From Firmicutes bacterium HGW-Firmicutes-10 (GTDB lineage: Bacteria; Bacillota_I; Bacilli_A; Erysipelotrichales; Erysipelotrichaceae), in contig PHAF01000002.1 of NCBI GenBank assembly GCA_002841605.1, positions 1 through 40,458 of the forward strand: a stretch of DNA of 40,458 nt, in the 5' to 3' direction. The notes beneath the pieces were generated by a model. The model saw nothing but the letters and a program-made list of their open reading frames with translations, had not been told where the DNA came from and ran no database searches. Positions within the stretch are counted from its first letter, which is position 1. Every line of letters starts with the position of its first letter. A program made the position numbers and the translations under genes. Positions 27,823 to 37,470 of the stretch are shown piece after piece.

Positions 27823-28732
27823 TTCTATAGCTATTATTCGATATACAAAAAGTGATTTCATTGCCAAGAATATTGAGTTTAATGGATTTACTGTAATAAA
27901 TGCCTACAAAAGCTCGAATTATGTTTCATATTTGATTTGGAAGACTTTGAAGTTATTAAACCTACCTGGACAGTCATTGTGGTACAATGGTAAACTTAAG
28001 CACACTTGTTTTGACACTATTATACTTATAGAATCGAATTTAACCGTTCACTTTGTAAACTGGATACGTAAAAATAACCCTAATTCTAGGATTGTTTTTT
28101 GGTATTGGAATATTGTCGAAAATACGATAAACCCTAGCCGAATAAAGGATGATTCAATTGAGAAGTGGTCTTTTTCAGAGAAAGATTGTGAAATTTATAG
28201 TATGCAGTACAACCCACCATTCTACTTTAAGAACATTAAAATTGAGCAGTCTAAAGAAGAGTACGATTTATATTTTGCAGGTAAAGATAAAGGTAGACTT
28301 TCCGCGCTTTTAGATTTTAAGAAAAAATCTGAAGAATTGGGATTAAATGTTTATTTACATGTATCACCAACGAGGAAGTTAGATTTGATATTTAACAGTA
28401 AGAATCTAAAGCCAGCTATAAGTTATGATCGAGTACTTGAAGATGTTGCCAAAAGTAAGGCGTTGCTCGATATTATTGAAGTAACTGATTCAGGTCAATC
28501 GCAGAGAACAATGGAGTCGATATTTTTTGAAAAGAAAATAGTAACAAACAGCAAACTTATAAAAAAGTTTGATTTCTATAATCAAGAGAATATTTTCGTA
28601 ATTGGAGAGGATAATATCGAAAAACTACCTTCATTTTTAAAAACTCCATATGTAAAAATAGATGAAAATATAATTAATCGTTACGAAGTAAGAAACTGGG
28701 TAAAGCGATTCTTAATAAATCAAGTGATTTAA
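27815..28732 (+). CDS. Putative polysaccharide biosynthesis glycosyltransferase, family unclear
   Basis: 305 aa; operon position, DLYFAGKDKGR and LDIIEVTDSGQSQRTMESIFFEKKIVTNS resemble a GT-B C-terminal domain. Confidence 0.55.
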   Translation: MDNSIAIIRYTKSDFIAKNIEFNGFTVINAYKSSNYVSYLIWKTLKLLNLPGQSLWYNGKLKHTCFDTIILIESNLTVHFVNWIRKNNPNSRIVFWYWNIVENTINPSRIKDDSIEKWSFSEKDCEIYSMQYNPPFYFKNIKIEQSKEEYDLYFAGKDKGRLSALLDFKKKSEELGLNVYLHVSPTRKLDLIFNSKNLKPAISYDRVLEDVAKSKALLDIIEVTDSGQSQRTMESIFFEKKIVTNSKLIKKFDFYNQENIFVIGEDNIEKLPSFLKTPYVKIDENIINRYEVRNWVKRFLINQVI

Positions 28733-29338
28733 TAATTAAAAATGAGTTGAAAAATGAGCGATGTTAATATGCCTTAACAAGTTTTTGATCATAGATAAGT
28801 AATACTTAAAATACTAAATTTTATCGAAAAATATATTTTTAGCTTATTTATTCTCTAGATTATTAAGCTTTCTAACTTGAAGTAGTCAATATGATATTAC
28901 AATATATTTAAGTATAGTAATGAACAGATGCAAAAAACTTAATGGATTATGTCGGATGTACCTTGGTAAAAATCACTAATTGATACTAGAATGTAGATGT
29001 TTCACTTAAATTTTTGGATTATTTGCAAAATACCGCTAAACTGTTTCAAGTGGTATACAAGTTAACTGTTCAATATTGCTGCTTTGAAAACATGTATAGC
29101 ACAATTGTGAATTATGAACTTGAGTTTATACACCCAGTATGCTCTTATTTGTAAGTTTAAAATCAGAAAGGTTTAGGTAGAAAATTATGGAACTAATATT
29201 ATCAAAGGAAATAGAATTCAGATTATCTTGAATACACTAATAAGAATTTCGAAAGCTTATTGGTCAATCTAGTCCTATCATTGTTTTTTTGAGTTTCAGA
29301 ATATCAAGAAATCTTGAGTTTATCTAGGAAGGCTCTAA

Positions 29339-30799
29339 ATGGAAAATAATTACACAAGTTCTAAAATAGTTTCATCTCTTCTTTGGAAATTTTTGGAAAG
29401 AGTTGGAACACAAGGAATTACTTTTGTTGTTCAGATTATATTAGCACGATTACTACTTCCTGAAGAATATGGAATTGTAGCAATAATTAACGTGTTTATT
29501 ATATTAGCAAATATACTTGTGCAAAGTGGCTTAAACTCAGCTTTGGTTCAAAAAAAGGATGCTGATGAAACAGACTTTTCGACAGTTTTCTTTTTAAGTA
29601 TATTTATCTCAATACTGTTATATTTAATATTGTTTCTTTTTTCTATAAATATTGCAGACTTTTATAATAATAGTAAGCTAGTTTTAATTATCAGAGTTTT
29701 GTCTTTAGTTTTAATTGCTGGAGCTGTTAACTCTGTTCAAATTGCATATATTTCGAAAAATCTGTTATTTAAGAAATTGCTTACAAGTAGTATTACTGCC
29801 TCATCTATTTCTGGGATTATTGGGATTATTATGGCACTTTATGGTTGGGGAGTTTGGGCACTGGTATTGCAACAACTACTGAATCAATTTTTAATAACTT
29901 TAATCCTTTGGTATAAAGTTAGATGGAGACCTCATTTTAGATTTTCAATTGATAGATTAAAACTCATGTTTTCGTTTGGATGGAAACTTCTGGTGTCATC
30001 GCTGCTTAACACATTATATAATGACATGAGAACATTAGTAATAGGCAAAGTGTTTAGTGCGAGTACATTAGGTTACTATAATCGAGGCAAACAATTTCCA
30101 GGATTAATCATCGACAATATTAATGGTTCTATACAAGCAGTATTGTTACCTGCTCTATCATCTCGTCAAGATAATTTAGATCGAGTAAAGAACTTAACAA
30201 GAAAATCTATATCTATATCAACCTTCATTGTTCTTCCAATCATTATCGGTCTAGCAGTAGTTGCAGAACCTATGGTTCACATAATTCTGACAGATAAATG
30301 GTTACCCGCCGTTCCTTTTATACAGATTTATTGCATAATATTTGCTTTGAGGCCAATACAGTCTGCGCATGTACAAGCTATAAACTCACTTGGAAGGAGC
30401 GACATTTTTCTAAAAATCGAGATTACTAGAACAATATTTGGTTTAATAATATTATTCATAAGTATACCATTCGGTGTGTTTGCAATTGCCTTTGGTGAGT
30501 TACTCGGAATAATTTATTCATCTTTCTTTTATAGTTATCCTAATGTAAAATTGATTGGTTATTCTTACATCGAGCAACTTAATGATATTTTTCCAGCATT
30601 TATAATTACAGTGATCATGTCTATTTGTGTGTATGCAATACAATATATCAGTATGTCAGCAGGAATACTACTAATCTTACAAATAACTTTTGGGATAATA
30701 TTTTATATTGCATTAGCCTTTCTATTTAGACTATCAGCACTCAATGAATTTTTGTCAGTTATCATACCACTTATGAAATCAGCAAAGTTTATCAAGTAA
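29339..30799 (+). CDS. Polysaccharide flippase, MOP/Wzx family (WzxC-like, locus B)
   Basis: 486 aa; LARLLLPEEYGIVAIINVFIILANILVQSGLNSALVQKKDADETDFSTVFFLSI. Confidence 0.92.
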   Translation: MENNYTSSKIVSSLLWKFLERVGTQGITFVVQIILARLLLPEEYGIVAIINVFIILANILVQSGLNSALVQKKDADETDFSTVFFLSIFISILLYLILFLFSINIADFYNNSKLVLIIRVLSLVLIAGAVNSVQIAYISKNLLFKKLLTSSITASSISGIIGIIMALYGWGVWALVLQQLLNQFLITLILWYKVRWRPHFRFSIDRLKLMFSFGWKLLVSSLLNTLYNDMRTLVIGKVFSASTLGYYNRGKQFPGLIIDNINGSIQAVLLPALSSRQDNLDRVKNLTRKSISISTFIVLPIIIGLAVVAEPMVHIILTDKWLPAVPFIQIYCIIFALRPIQSAHVQAINSLGRSDIFLKIEITRTIFGLIILFISIPFGVFAIAFGELLGIIYSSFFYSYPNVKLIGYSYIEQLNDIFPAFIITVIMSICVYAIQYISMSAGILLILQITFGIIFYIALAFLFRLSALNEFLSVIIPLMKSAKFIK

Positions 30800-31044
30800 A
30801 AGATTGTCAAAGCTAGATAGATAATTATGATAATTAAGCAGTTAGTGTTACATTTTCAAATATGGGATGCATCAGCGTATAAGTTATTACAACGTTGAAG
30901 TAAACTATATACGTATTTCATGATAATATTGAAGAAGATTCAGAAGTTTAAGTTTGGAGAATGTACCGTTACTTTGAAAATATAAATCAAATAGCAAATT
31001 AGTGAAAATGAAGAATCTTCTATAGAACCATTGGAGGGATATTT

Positions 31045-32064
31045 GTGTTAAAAGACAAATTGCTACTAATAACAGGTGGAACGGGTTCATTTGGTCATGC
31101 AGTCATGGAACGCTTTTTGCATACAGATATTAAAGAAATCCGGATTTTTTCTCGTGATGAAAAAAAACAAGAGGATATGCGTAAGCTGTACAAAAACGAT
31201 AAGCTTAAATTCTACATCGGTGATGTCCGTGATATTGCTAGTGTAAAGAATGCGATGCATGGGGTTGATTATATCTTTCATGCGGCCGCATTGAAACAAG
31301 TGCCTTCCTGTGAGTTTTTTCCAATGGAAGCCGTAAAAACAAATGTAATTGGAACTGATAATGTTCTGACCGCAGCTATTGAAATGGGAGTTAAGAAAGT
31401 TATATGTCTATCTACAGATAAAGCCGCTTATCCTATCAATGCCATGGGAATATCAAAAGCTATGATGGAGAAGGTGTTTGTAGCTAAGTCTAAAACAGTG
31501 GATCCGAGTCATACATTGATTTGTGGTACACGTTATGGAAATGTCATGGCATCTCGTGGTTCAGTCATTCCTCTCTTTATTGATCAAATCAAAAAGGGAT
31601 TACCCATTACGGTAACTGACCCCAACATGACACGTTTTCTGATGAGCTTGGCCGATGCGGTGGAGTTGGTAGTGTTTGCTTATGGCAATGCTTCGGCTGG
31701 GGATATTATGGTTCAAAAAGCTCCGGCTTCAACCGTCGGCGATTTGGCAATAGCAGTTAAGGAATTATTTCATGCTGATAATGAAATCAGAATTATTGGT
31801 ACTCGACATGGCGAGAAGTTGTATGAGACATTGTTGACAAGAGAAGAGTACATAGTAGCGAAGGATATGGGTAATTTCTTCAGAGTACCGGCAGATACAC
31901 GAGATTTGAATTATGATAAGTACTTTGTGGAAGGTGATGCGAAACTTTCTGGTGAGGAAGAATACAATTCACATAACACTGTTCGTTTAAATGTTGAGCA
32001 AATCAAGGAAAAACTGTTAGAATTAGAGTATGTCAGGAATGAACTGAGAAACTGGGTGAAATAA
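31045..32064 (+). CDS. capE: UDP-N-acetylglucosamine 4,6-dehydratase (CapE), copy 2
   Basis: 339 aa; GTG start with SD ggaggg; directly followed by capF and capG. Confidence 0.93.
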   Translation: MLKDKLLLITGGTGSFGHAVMERFLHTDIKEIRIFSRDEKKQEDMRKLYKNDKLKFYIGDVRDIASVKNAMHGVDYIFHAAALKQVPSCEFFPMEAVKTNVIGTDNVLTAAIEMGVKKVICLSTDKAAYPINAMGISKAMMEKVFVAKSKTVDPSHTLICGTRYGNVMASRGSVIPLFIDQIKKGLPITVTDPNMTRFLMSLADAVELVVFAYGNASAGDIMVQKAPASTVGDLAIAVKELFHADNEIRIIGTRHGEKLYETLLTREEYIVAKDMGNFFRVPADTRDLNYDKYFVEGDAKLSGEEEYNSHNTVRLNVEQIKEKLLELEYVRNELRNWVK

Positions 32065-33173
32065 TGAAGATTCTGGTAACTGGAGCACAAGGCTTTATTG
32101 GGAAAAATCTTATAGCAGAACTAAAAAACCGAAAGTATTCTGAGATTTTTGAGTTTGATAAAGAGACAGATTTTTCACTGTTGAATGAGTTTTGTGCACA
32201 AGCCGAATTTGTATTTCATTTGGCAGGAGTAAACCGTCCTGAAAATCCCAGTGAGTTTATGGAAGGGAATTTTGGTTTTACTTCAGAATTACTTACATTA
32301 TTGAAAAAACATAACAATACTTGTCCAATCATGATTTCCTCTTCCATACAGGCAGAACTTGAGAACCCTTATGGAGTAAGTAAGCGTGCAGGGGAAGACT
32401 TACTGTTTAAGTATTCAGAAGAAACAAATTCCAAAGTCTTGATTTATCGATTCCCGAATGTTTTTGGTAAGTGGAGCAGACCGAACTATAACAGTGCCAT
32501 TGCTACATTCTGCCATAAAATTTCAAGAGATGAAGAAATAACGGTCAATGATCCAAATGTAATTATGAAATTGGTTTATATTGACGATGTGGTTAATGAA
32601 TTATGTAACGCACTGCTTGGAAAAGAGAATGCTGTTGGAAGTTTTTGTGAAGTACCAATGGTCCACACAGTTACACTAGGTAAAATTGTTGAATTACTGT
32701 ATTCATATAAACAAAGTCGTGAAAGCAGAGAAGTACCTTATTTGTCAGATGTGTTTACTAAGAAACTATATAGTACTTATCTCAGTTTTCTTCCAAAAGA
32801 TAAATTCAGTTATCCTTTAAAAATGAATGTTGATCAGCGCGGATCGTTTACAGAGTTTATTAAAACTCCGGATCGCGGTCAGGTTTCAGTGAATATTTCT
32901 AAACCGGGCATAACCAAAGGTAATCATTGGCATCACACCAAGAATGAGAAATTTCTGGTTGTTAATGGAACTGGTGTGATCCGATTTCGTTCTTTAGACA
33001 CAAATGAAATTATTGAATATAACGTCAGTGGAGAAAAGCTTGAGGTTGTAGACATTCCACCAGGATACACTCATAACATAGAAAATCTTGGAAATACAGA
33101 TATGATTACGATTATGTGGGCAAATGAAGCATTTGACCCCAACTATCCAGACACATTTTTCTTGGAGGTATAA
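32064..33173 (+). CDS. capF: Bifunctional SDR-cupin reductase CapF
   Basis: MKILVTGAQGFIGKNLI N-terminus and cupin C-terminus GITKGNHWHHTKNEKFLVV, PPGYTHNIENLG. Confidence 0.93.
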   Translation: MKILVTGAQGFIGKNLIAELKNRKYSEIFEFDKETDFSLLNEFCAQAEFVFHLAGVNRPENPSEFMEGNFGFTSELLTLLKKHNNTCPIMISSSIQAELENPYGVSKRAGEDLLFKYSEETNSKVLIYRFPNVFGKWSRPNYNSAIATFCHKISRDEEITVNDPNVIMKLVYIDDVVNELCNALLGKENAVGSFCEVPMVHTVTLGKIVELLYSYKQSRESREVPYLSDVFTKKLYSTYLSFLPKDKFSYPLKMNVDQRGSFTEFIKTPDRGQVSVNISKPGITKGNHWHHTKNEKFLVVNGTGVIRFRSLDTNEIIEYNVSGEKLEVVDIPPGYTHNIENLGNTDMITIMWANEAFDPNYPDTFFLEV

Positions 33174-33174
33174 C

Positions 33175-34296
33175 ATGAAAAAACTTAAAGTCATGACCGT
33201 GGTTGGCACCCGACCGGAAATCATCCGGTTATCAGCCGTAATCAACAAACTCGAATCATCAGAAGCCATAGAGCATGTTTTGGTCCATACCGGACAGAAT
33301 TATGACTATGAGCTTAATGAAGTATTTTTTAATGACTTTAAGTTACGCAAGCCGGATTACTTTCTAAATGCGGCACAAGGTACAGCAATTGAGACCATAG
33401 GCAATATTCTCATTAAAATAGATCCGATACTTGACGAAGTTAAACCGGATGCATTTTTGGTTTTAGGTGATACCAACAGCTGCTTATGTGCTATCGCAGC
33501 GAAAAGAAAACACATTCCTATATTCCATATGGAAGCCGGAAACCGCTGTTTTGATCAACGGGTACCTGAAGAAACAAACCGTAAAATCGTCGATCACATC
33601 GCAGATATCAATCTTACATACAGCGATATCGCTAGAGAGTATCTTCTTAGAGAAGGCTTACCGGCAGATCGTATCATAAAAACTGGAAGCCCGATGTTTG
33701 AGGTTCTTGAATCACGCAAAGAGGATATTGAGAAGTCCGACATTATACATAGACTGAACCTTCAGGAAGGCAAGTACTTTGTTGTATCGGCACACAGAGA
33801 AGAAAACATCAATTCAGAAGAAAATTTCACAAATCTTGTAGATAGTTTAAATGCGATTGCTAATATATACAAGTTGCCGATTATCATGAGCACACATCCT
33901 AGAACAAAGAAAATGATTGAAAGTAAAGGCATTGAATTCAATCCATTGATTCAAAATTCGAAACCATTGGGATTTAATGATTATATCAAACTTCAAAAAG
34001 GTGCAAAGGCTGTTTTAAGTGACAGTGGAACCATTAGTGAGGAAGCTTCTATTCTAAACCTTAAAGCCTTAAACATCCGTCAAGCACATGAGCGTCCAGA
34101 AGCTATGGAAGAAGCAGTAGTTATGATGGTGGGTCTTAAGAAAGAAAGAATTTTGCAAGGTTTGAATATTCTTGATGCTAGACTCATGACAATGAGATTA
34201 GTATCAGATTACAGCTTGTTGAATGTATCTGAGAAAGTTTTAAGCATTTTAGTCTCTTATACTGATTATGTGAATAGAGTTGTTTGGGAGGAATAA
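33175..34296 (+). CDS. capG: UDP-N-acetylglucosamine 2-epimerase (non-hydrolysing), CapG-like
   Basis: VMTVVGTRPEIIRLSAVI, HTGQNYDYELNEVFF, HMEAGNRCFDQRVPEETNRKIVDH; ATG 33175. Confidence 0.93.
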   Translation: MKKLKVMTVVGTRPEIIRLSAVINKLESSEAIEHVLVHTGQNYDYELNEVFFNDFKLRKPDYFLNAAQGTAIETIGNILIKIDPILDEVKPDAFLVLGDTNSCLCAIAAKRKHIPIFHMEAGNRCFDQRVPEETNRKIVDHIADINLTYSDIAREYLLREGLPADRIIKTGSPMFEVLESRKEDIEKSDIIHRLNLQEGKYFVVSAHREENINSEENFTNLVDSLNAIANIYKLPIIMSTHPRTKKMIESKGIEFNPLIQNSKPLGFNDYIKLQKGAKAVLSDSGTISEEASILNLKALNIRQAHERPEAMEEAVVMMVGLKKERILQGLNILDARLMTMRLVSDYSLLNVSEKVLSILVSYTDYVNRVVWEE

Positions 34297-34306
34297 TTGT
34301 GATCAA

Positions 34307-36145
34307 ATGGAAATAAGGGAGATAAAGATTAGAAACTTTAAAAAGTTTAAGCACCTAAAGATTAAAGTTCAGAGCGATTTTTCGATTATTATTGGTGAGA
34401 ACAATTCAGGAAAAACAACGATATTCGAAGCAATTCAACTTTGGAGACATTGCTACAATATGTATACTACAAAAAAGGCAACAACATTTTATAATTCTCA
34501 TGAAAAACACATTAATTATAACGAGTTAGATTTTCTCAGGATTGCTAATGATTATGATTTATTTAACTCAAGAGGTACCATTGAGATTTCGTTGGTTTTC
34601 GCAGATAAATCAGAATTGTTTGAATTGGGATTTCTAATAAAAAAACCAAGTTCAATCTCGAATGCATATTTTAGGTGTTCAAAGAAGGATATAGAAAGTT
34701 TTAAAAAATTTGAAGTCTTCATGAATAGATCAAAGCTTAAGCTGGATAAGTTTATCTCGATTTATCAAACAAGACCGATATCCAACGTAATTAAAAACGA
34801 ACCATTCATGAATCTTGGTCAAATTCAAAAGAAAATATCCCAAGGGAAATCGTATGAAATACTTAGGAACAAGCTAGTAAGATTTCATAAAATAGAAGAT
34901 AATTTTTTAAAACTAAACAATAAAGTAAGTAAGGCTTTGTCAAAGGAAGTTGAATTTCATTACAGAAATAAACACAGATCAAACGAAGATGAATACATTA
35001 AAATCGAGGTTGAAATCGATAAAAGATCAAAAGACTTGTATTCACAAGGGAGTGGATTAATTCAAGCAACTGAAATCTTTTCAACACTTGGGATTACAGA
35101 ATCACTTATGAATGTCGTTTTGATAGACGAGCCTGATTCTCATTTGCACGGCAAACTTCAAGGCAGTTTAGTTGAGGAACTGAGGAATTATGAAAATTGC
35201 ACAATTTTTGTTATATCACATAATGATCATTTTGTTTCTGAAGCAGTAGAAGGTGAATTGTTTTACTTGAACAACTCTTACGATGAAGAAATAGTGCTAA
35301 GCCCTCTAGTACAATCTGACTTTGACAATATAAAGAGGGACTTGGGAGGGATAATTCTATCGATTGAAAAATTAAATTCATGCCATTCAGTGTTATTTGC
35401 AGAGGGAACCAAGGATATTGAGAGGTTAAATTTCATAATTGATATTGCTATATCAACTGATTTTAAAAGCCAAATTAACTCAAATTTTGTTGGAATTCAT
35501 TTGCGAGGTAGAGATAAAGTAAAAGATAAAATTGATGACTATTCTCGTTTACTAAATCAGTTTTTTAGAAAGACTAAGAAACTTGTTTGTATTCTTGATA
35601 AAGATTTTTGTACTTATGATACAGCAATTCAATTCTCAAAACAACTTAAAATACATTCAAACTTTAATGGGATTGTTTATCAACATCCTGGATATTGCAT
35701 AGAATCGACCTTGTTTAAAGAAACTGACAAACTATCCCTGTTTTTATCATTACAATATAATCTTAATATTGTCAATGTTAACGAATTCATAACAAAATTT
35801 TCCATTGAAATATTGAGTCACATAACGAATCCCAAAAGTGATTTATACATTGGTCTTGAAGAGAAATTTATCACACAGAAGAGAAATAGACCAGAATTGG
35901 GGCAGCAATTATTTAGTGATTTTATTAGAGAAGCTCTAATTGAATTGAGCAGCATTATGAACAAAGAGAACATTTATAGATTTATAGTAGAATTTGAAGA
36001 GGAGTTCAATATTTCAATATTTAGCAAACATTCAACAATGGAAGATTGTGTGAGTGATTTTATTGATGCTTATTTAAGTCATGCAAAATACAATAAAACT
36101 CTATTAAATCCTTTTTCTGAGTTAATTGATATTTTTTGCTACTAA
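34307..36145 (+). CDS. OLD-family ATPase/TOPRIM nuclease-like protein
   Basis: IREIKIRNFKKFKHL, Walker A GENNSGKTT, Walker B VVLIDEPDSHLH, TOPRIM-like VLFAEGTKDIERL and VCILDKDF; ATG 34307 preferred over TTG 34280. Confidence 0.82.
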   Translation: MEIREIKIRNFKKFKHLKIKVQSDFSIIIGENNSGKTTIFEAIQLWRHCYNMYTTKKATTFYNSHEKHINYNELDFLRIANDYDLFNSRGTIEISLVFADKSELFELGFLIKKPSSISNAYFRCSKKDIESFKKFEVFMNRSKLKLDKFISIYQTRPISNVIKNEPFMNLGQIQKKISQGKSYEILRNKLVRFHKIEDNFLKLNNKVSKALSKEVEFHYRNKHRSNEDEYIKIEVEIDKRSKDLYSQGSGLIQATEIFSTLGITESLMNVVLIDEPDSHLHGKLQGSLVEELRNYENCTIFVISHNDHFVSEAVEGELFYLNNSYDEEIVLSPLVQSDFDNIKRDLGGIILSIEKLNSCHSVLFAEGTKDIERLNFIIDIAISTDFKSQINSNFVGIHLRGRDKVKDKIDDYSRLLNQFFRKTKKLVCILDKDFCTYDTAIQFSKQLKIHSNFNGIVYQHPGYCIESTLFKETDKLSLFLSLQYNLNIVNVNEFITKFSIEILSHITNPKSDLYIGLEEKFITQKRNRPELGQQLFSDFIREALIELSSIMNKENIYRFIVEFEEEFNISIFSKHSTMEDCVSDFIDAYLSHAKYNKTLLNPFSELIDIFCY

Positions 36146-36147
36146 TA

Positions 36148-36175
36148 GAATTGCTTCTTTCTATTTTTCATGCAC
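36148..36175 (+). terminator. Possible AT-rich terminator after the OLD-like gene
   Basis: AATAGAA-TTGCTTCT-TTCTATT followed by TTTC. Confidence 0.45.
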
Positions 36176-36249
36176 AAATTTTTTGTGATACGATGACGAA
36201 TGATTGTAATGCAATAGTAATAAATTGAAATAAAAAGGGGGATTTTTTT

Positions 36250-37416
36250 GTGTAGATTGCAATTTCTGGAACAGGTTATGTTGGATTATCCAATGCTGTT
36301 CTATTAGCACAACACAATGAAGTTGTTACTTTGGATATCGTTTCAGAGAAAGTTGAAATGATCAATCGGAGAATATCTCCAATTATTGATACTGAAATAT
36401 CTGAATATTTAAGGGATAAGAAGTTGAATTTGGTTGGTACCACGGACAAGTATGTTGCGTATCGCGATGCTGATTACGTTATCATCTGTACACCGACAAA
36501 CTATGATCCTGTCGTTAATTATTTTGATACTAGCTCTGTTGAGACGGTAATTCGTGATGTGTTGGAGATCAATCAATCAGCAGTCATGATTATCAAATCA
36601 ACCGTGCCGGTTGGATTTACGGAGAGAGTCAGACATGAATTTGGGTGTGATAACATCATTTTCTCACCGGAGTTTTTGCGCGAAGGTAAAGCGCTGTATG
36701 ACAATCTCTATCCGTCGCGAATTGTTGTGGGTGAAGATTCAGTTAGGGCTCGTGTGTTTGCGTCTCTATTGGCTCAAGGTGCGCTTAAAAGCGATATTCC
36801 AATGTTGTTTACCGGGTCTACGGAGGCGGAGGCTATAAAGTTGTTTGCGAACACGTATTTGGCGTTGCGTGTCGCATTCTTCAATGAATTGGACTCGTAT
36901 GCGGAGATTCGTGGATTGAATACCAAGGAAATCATTGATGGGGTAGGTCTGGATCCACGGATTGGATCCCATTACAACAATCCATCCTTTGGCTATGGTG
37001 GATATTGTTTGCCTAAGGATACCAAGCAATTACTTGCGAATTACAGTGATGTTCCTCAAAATATCATGTCCGCAATCGTGGATGCCAATCGTACCCGAAA
37101 AGATCATATTGCGGAGATGATACTCAGAAGAAAACCTGATGTTGTGGGTATCTATCGTTTGACCATGAAAATGGATTCGGATAACTTCCGTCAGTCCGCT
37201 ATTCAAGGAGTAATGAAGAGGATTAAGGCAAAGGGTGTCAAGGTTGTTATCTTTGAACCAGCATTGAAAGAAGAATTGTTTTTTAACTCAGAAGTGATTC
37301 GAGATTTCTCGGCTTTTAAAGATATGTGTGATGTCATCGTTGCTAATCGATTATCACCTGAGCTGTCTGATGTAAGTGAAAAGATTTATACTCGAGATAT
37401 TTTTAGTAGAGACTAG
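36250..37416 (+). pseudogene. UDP-glucose 6-dehydrogenase (Ugd-like) with in-frame TAG at codon 2; may still be expressed
   Basis: SD aaaaaggggga, GTG 36250, TAG 36253, then [28 protein letters not shown]... in the same frame as ORF 36331-37416; catalytic GGYCLPKDT present. Confidence 0.75.
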
Positions 37417-37470
37417 TGATGTAGATTTTTCTATTTGAGGTAGGATATCGTTTAAGAGAAGGAGAGAAAC

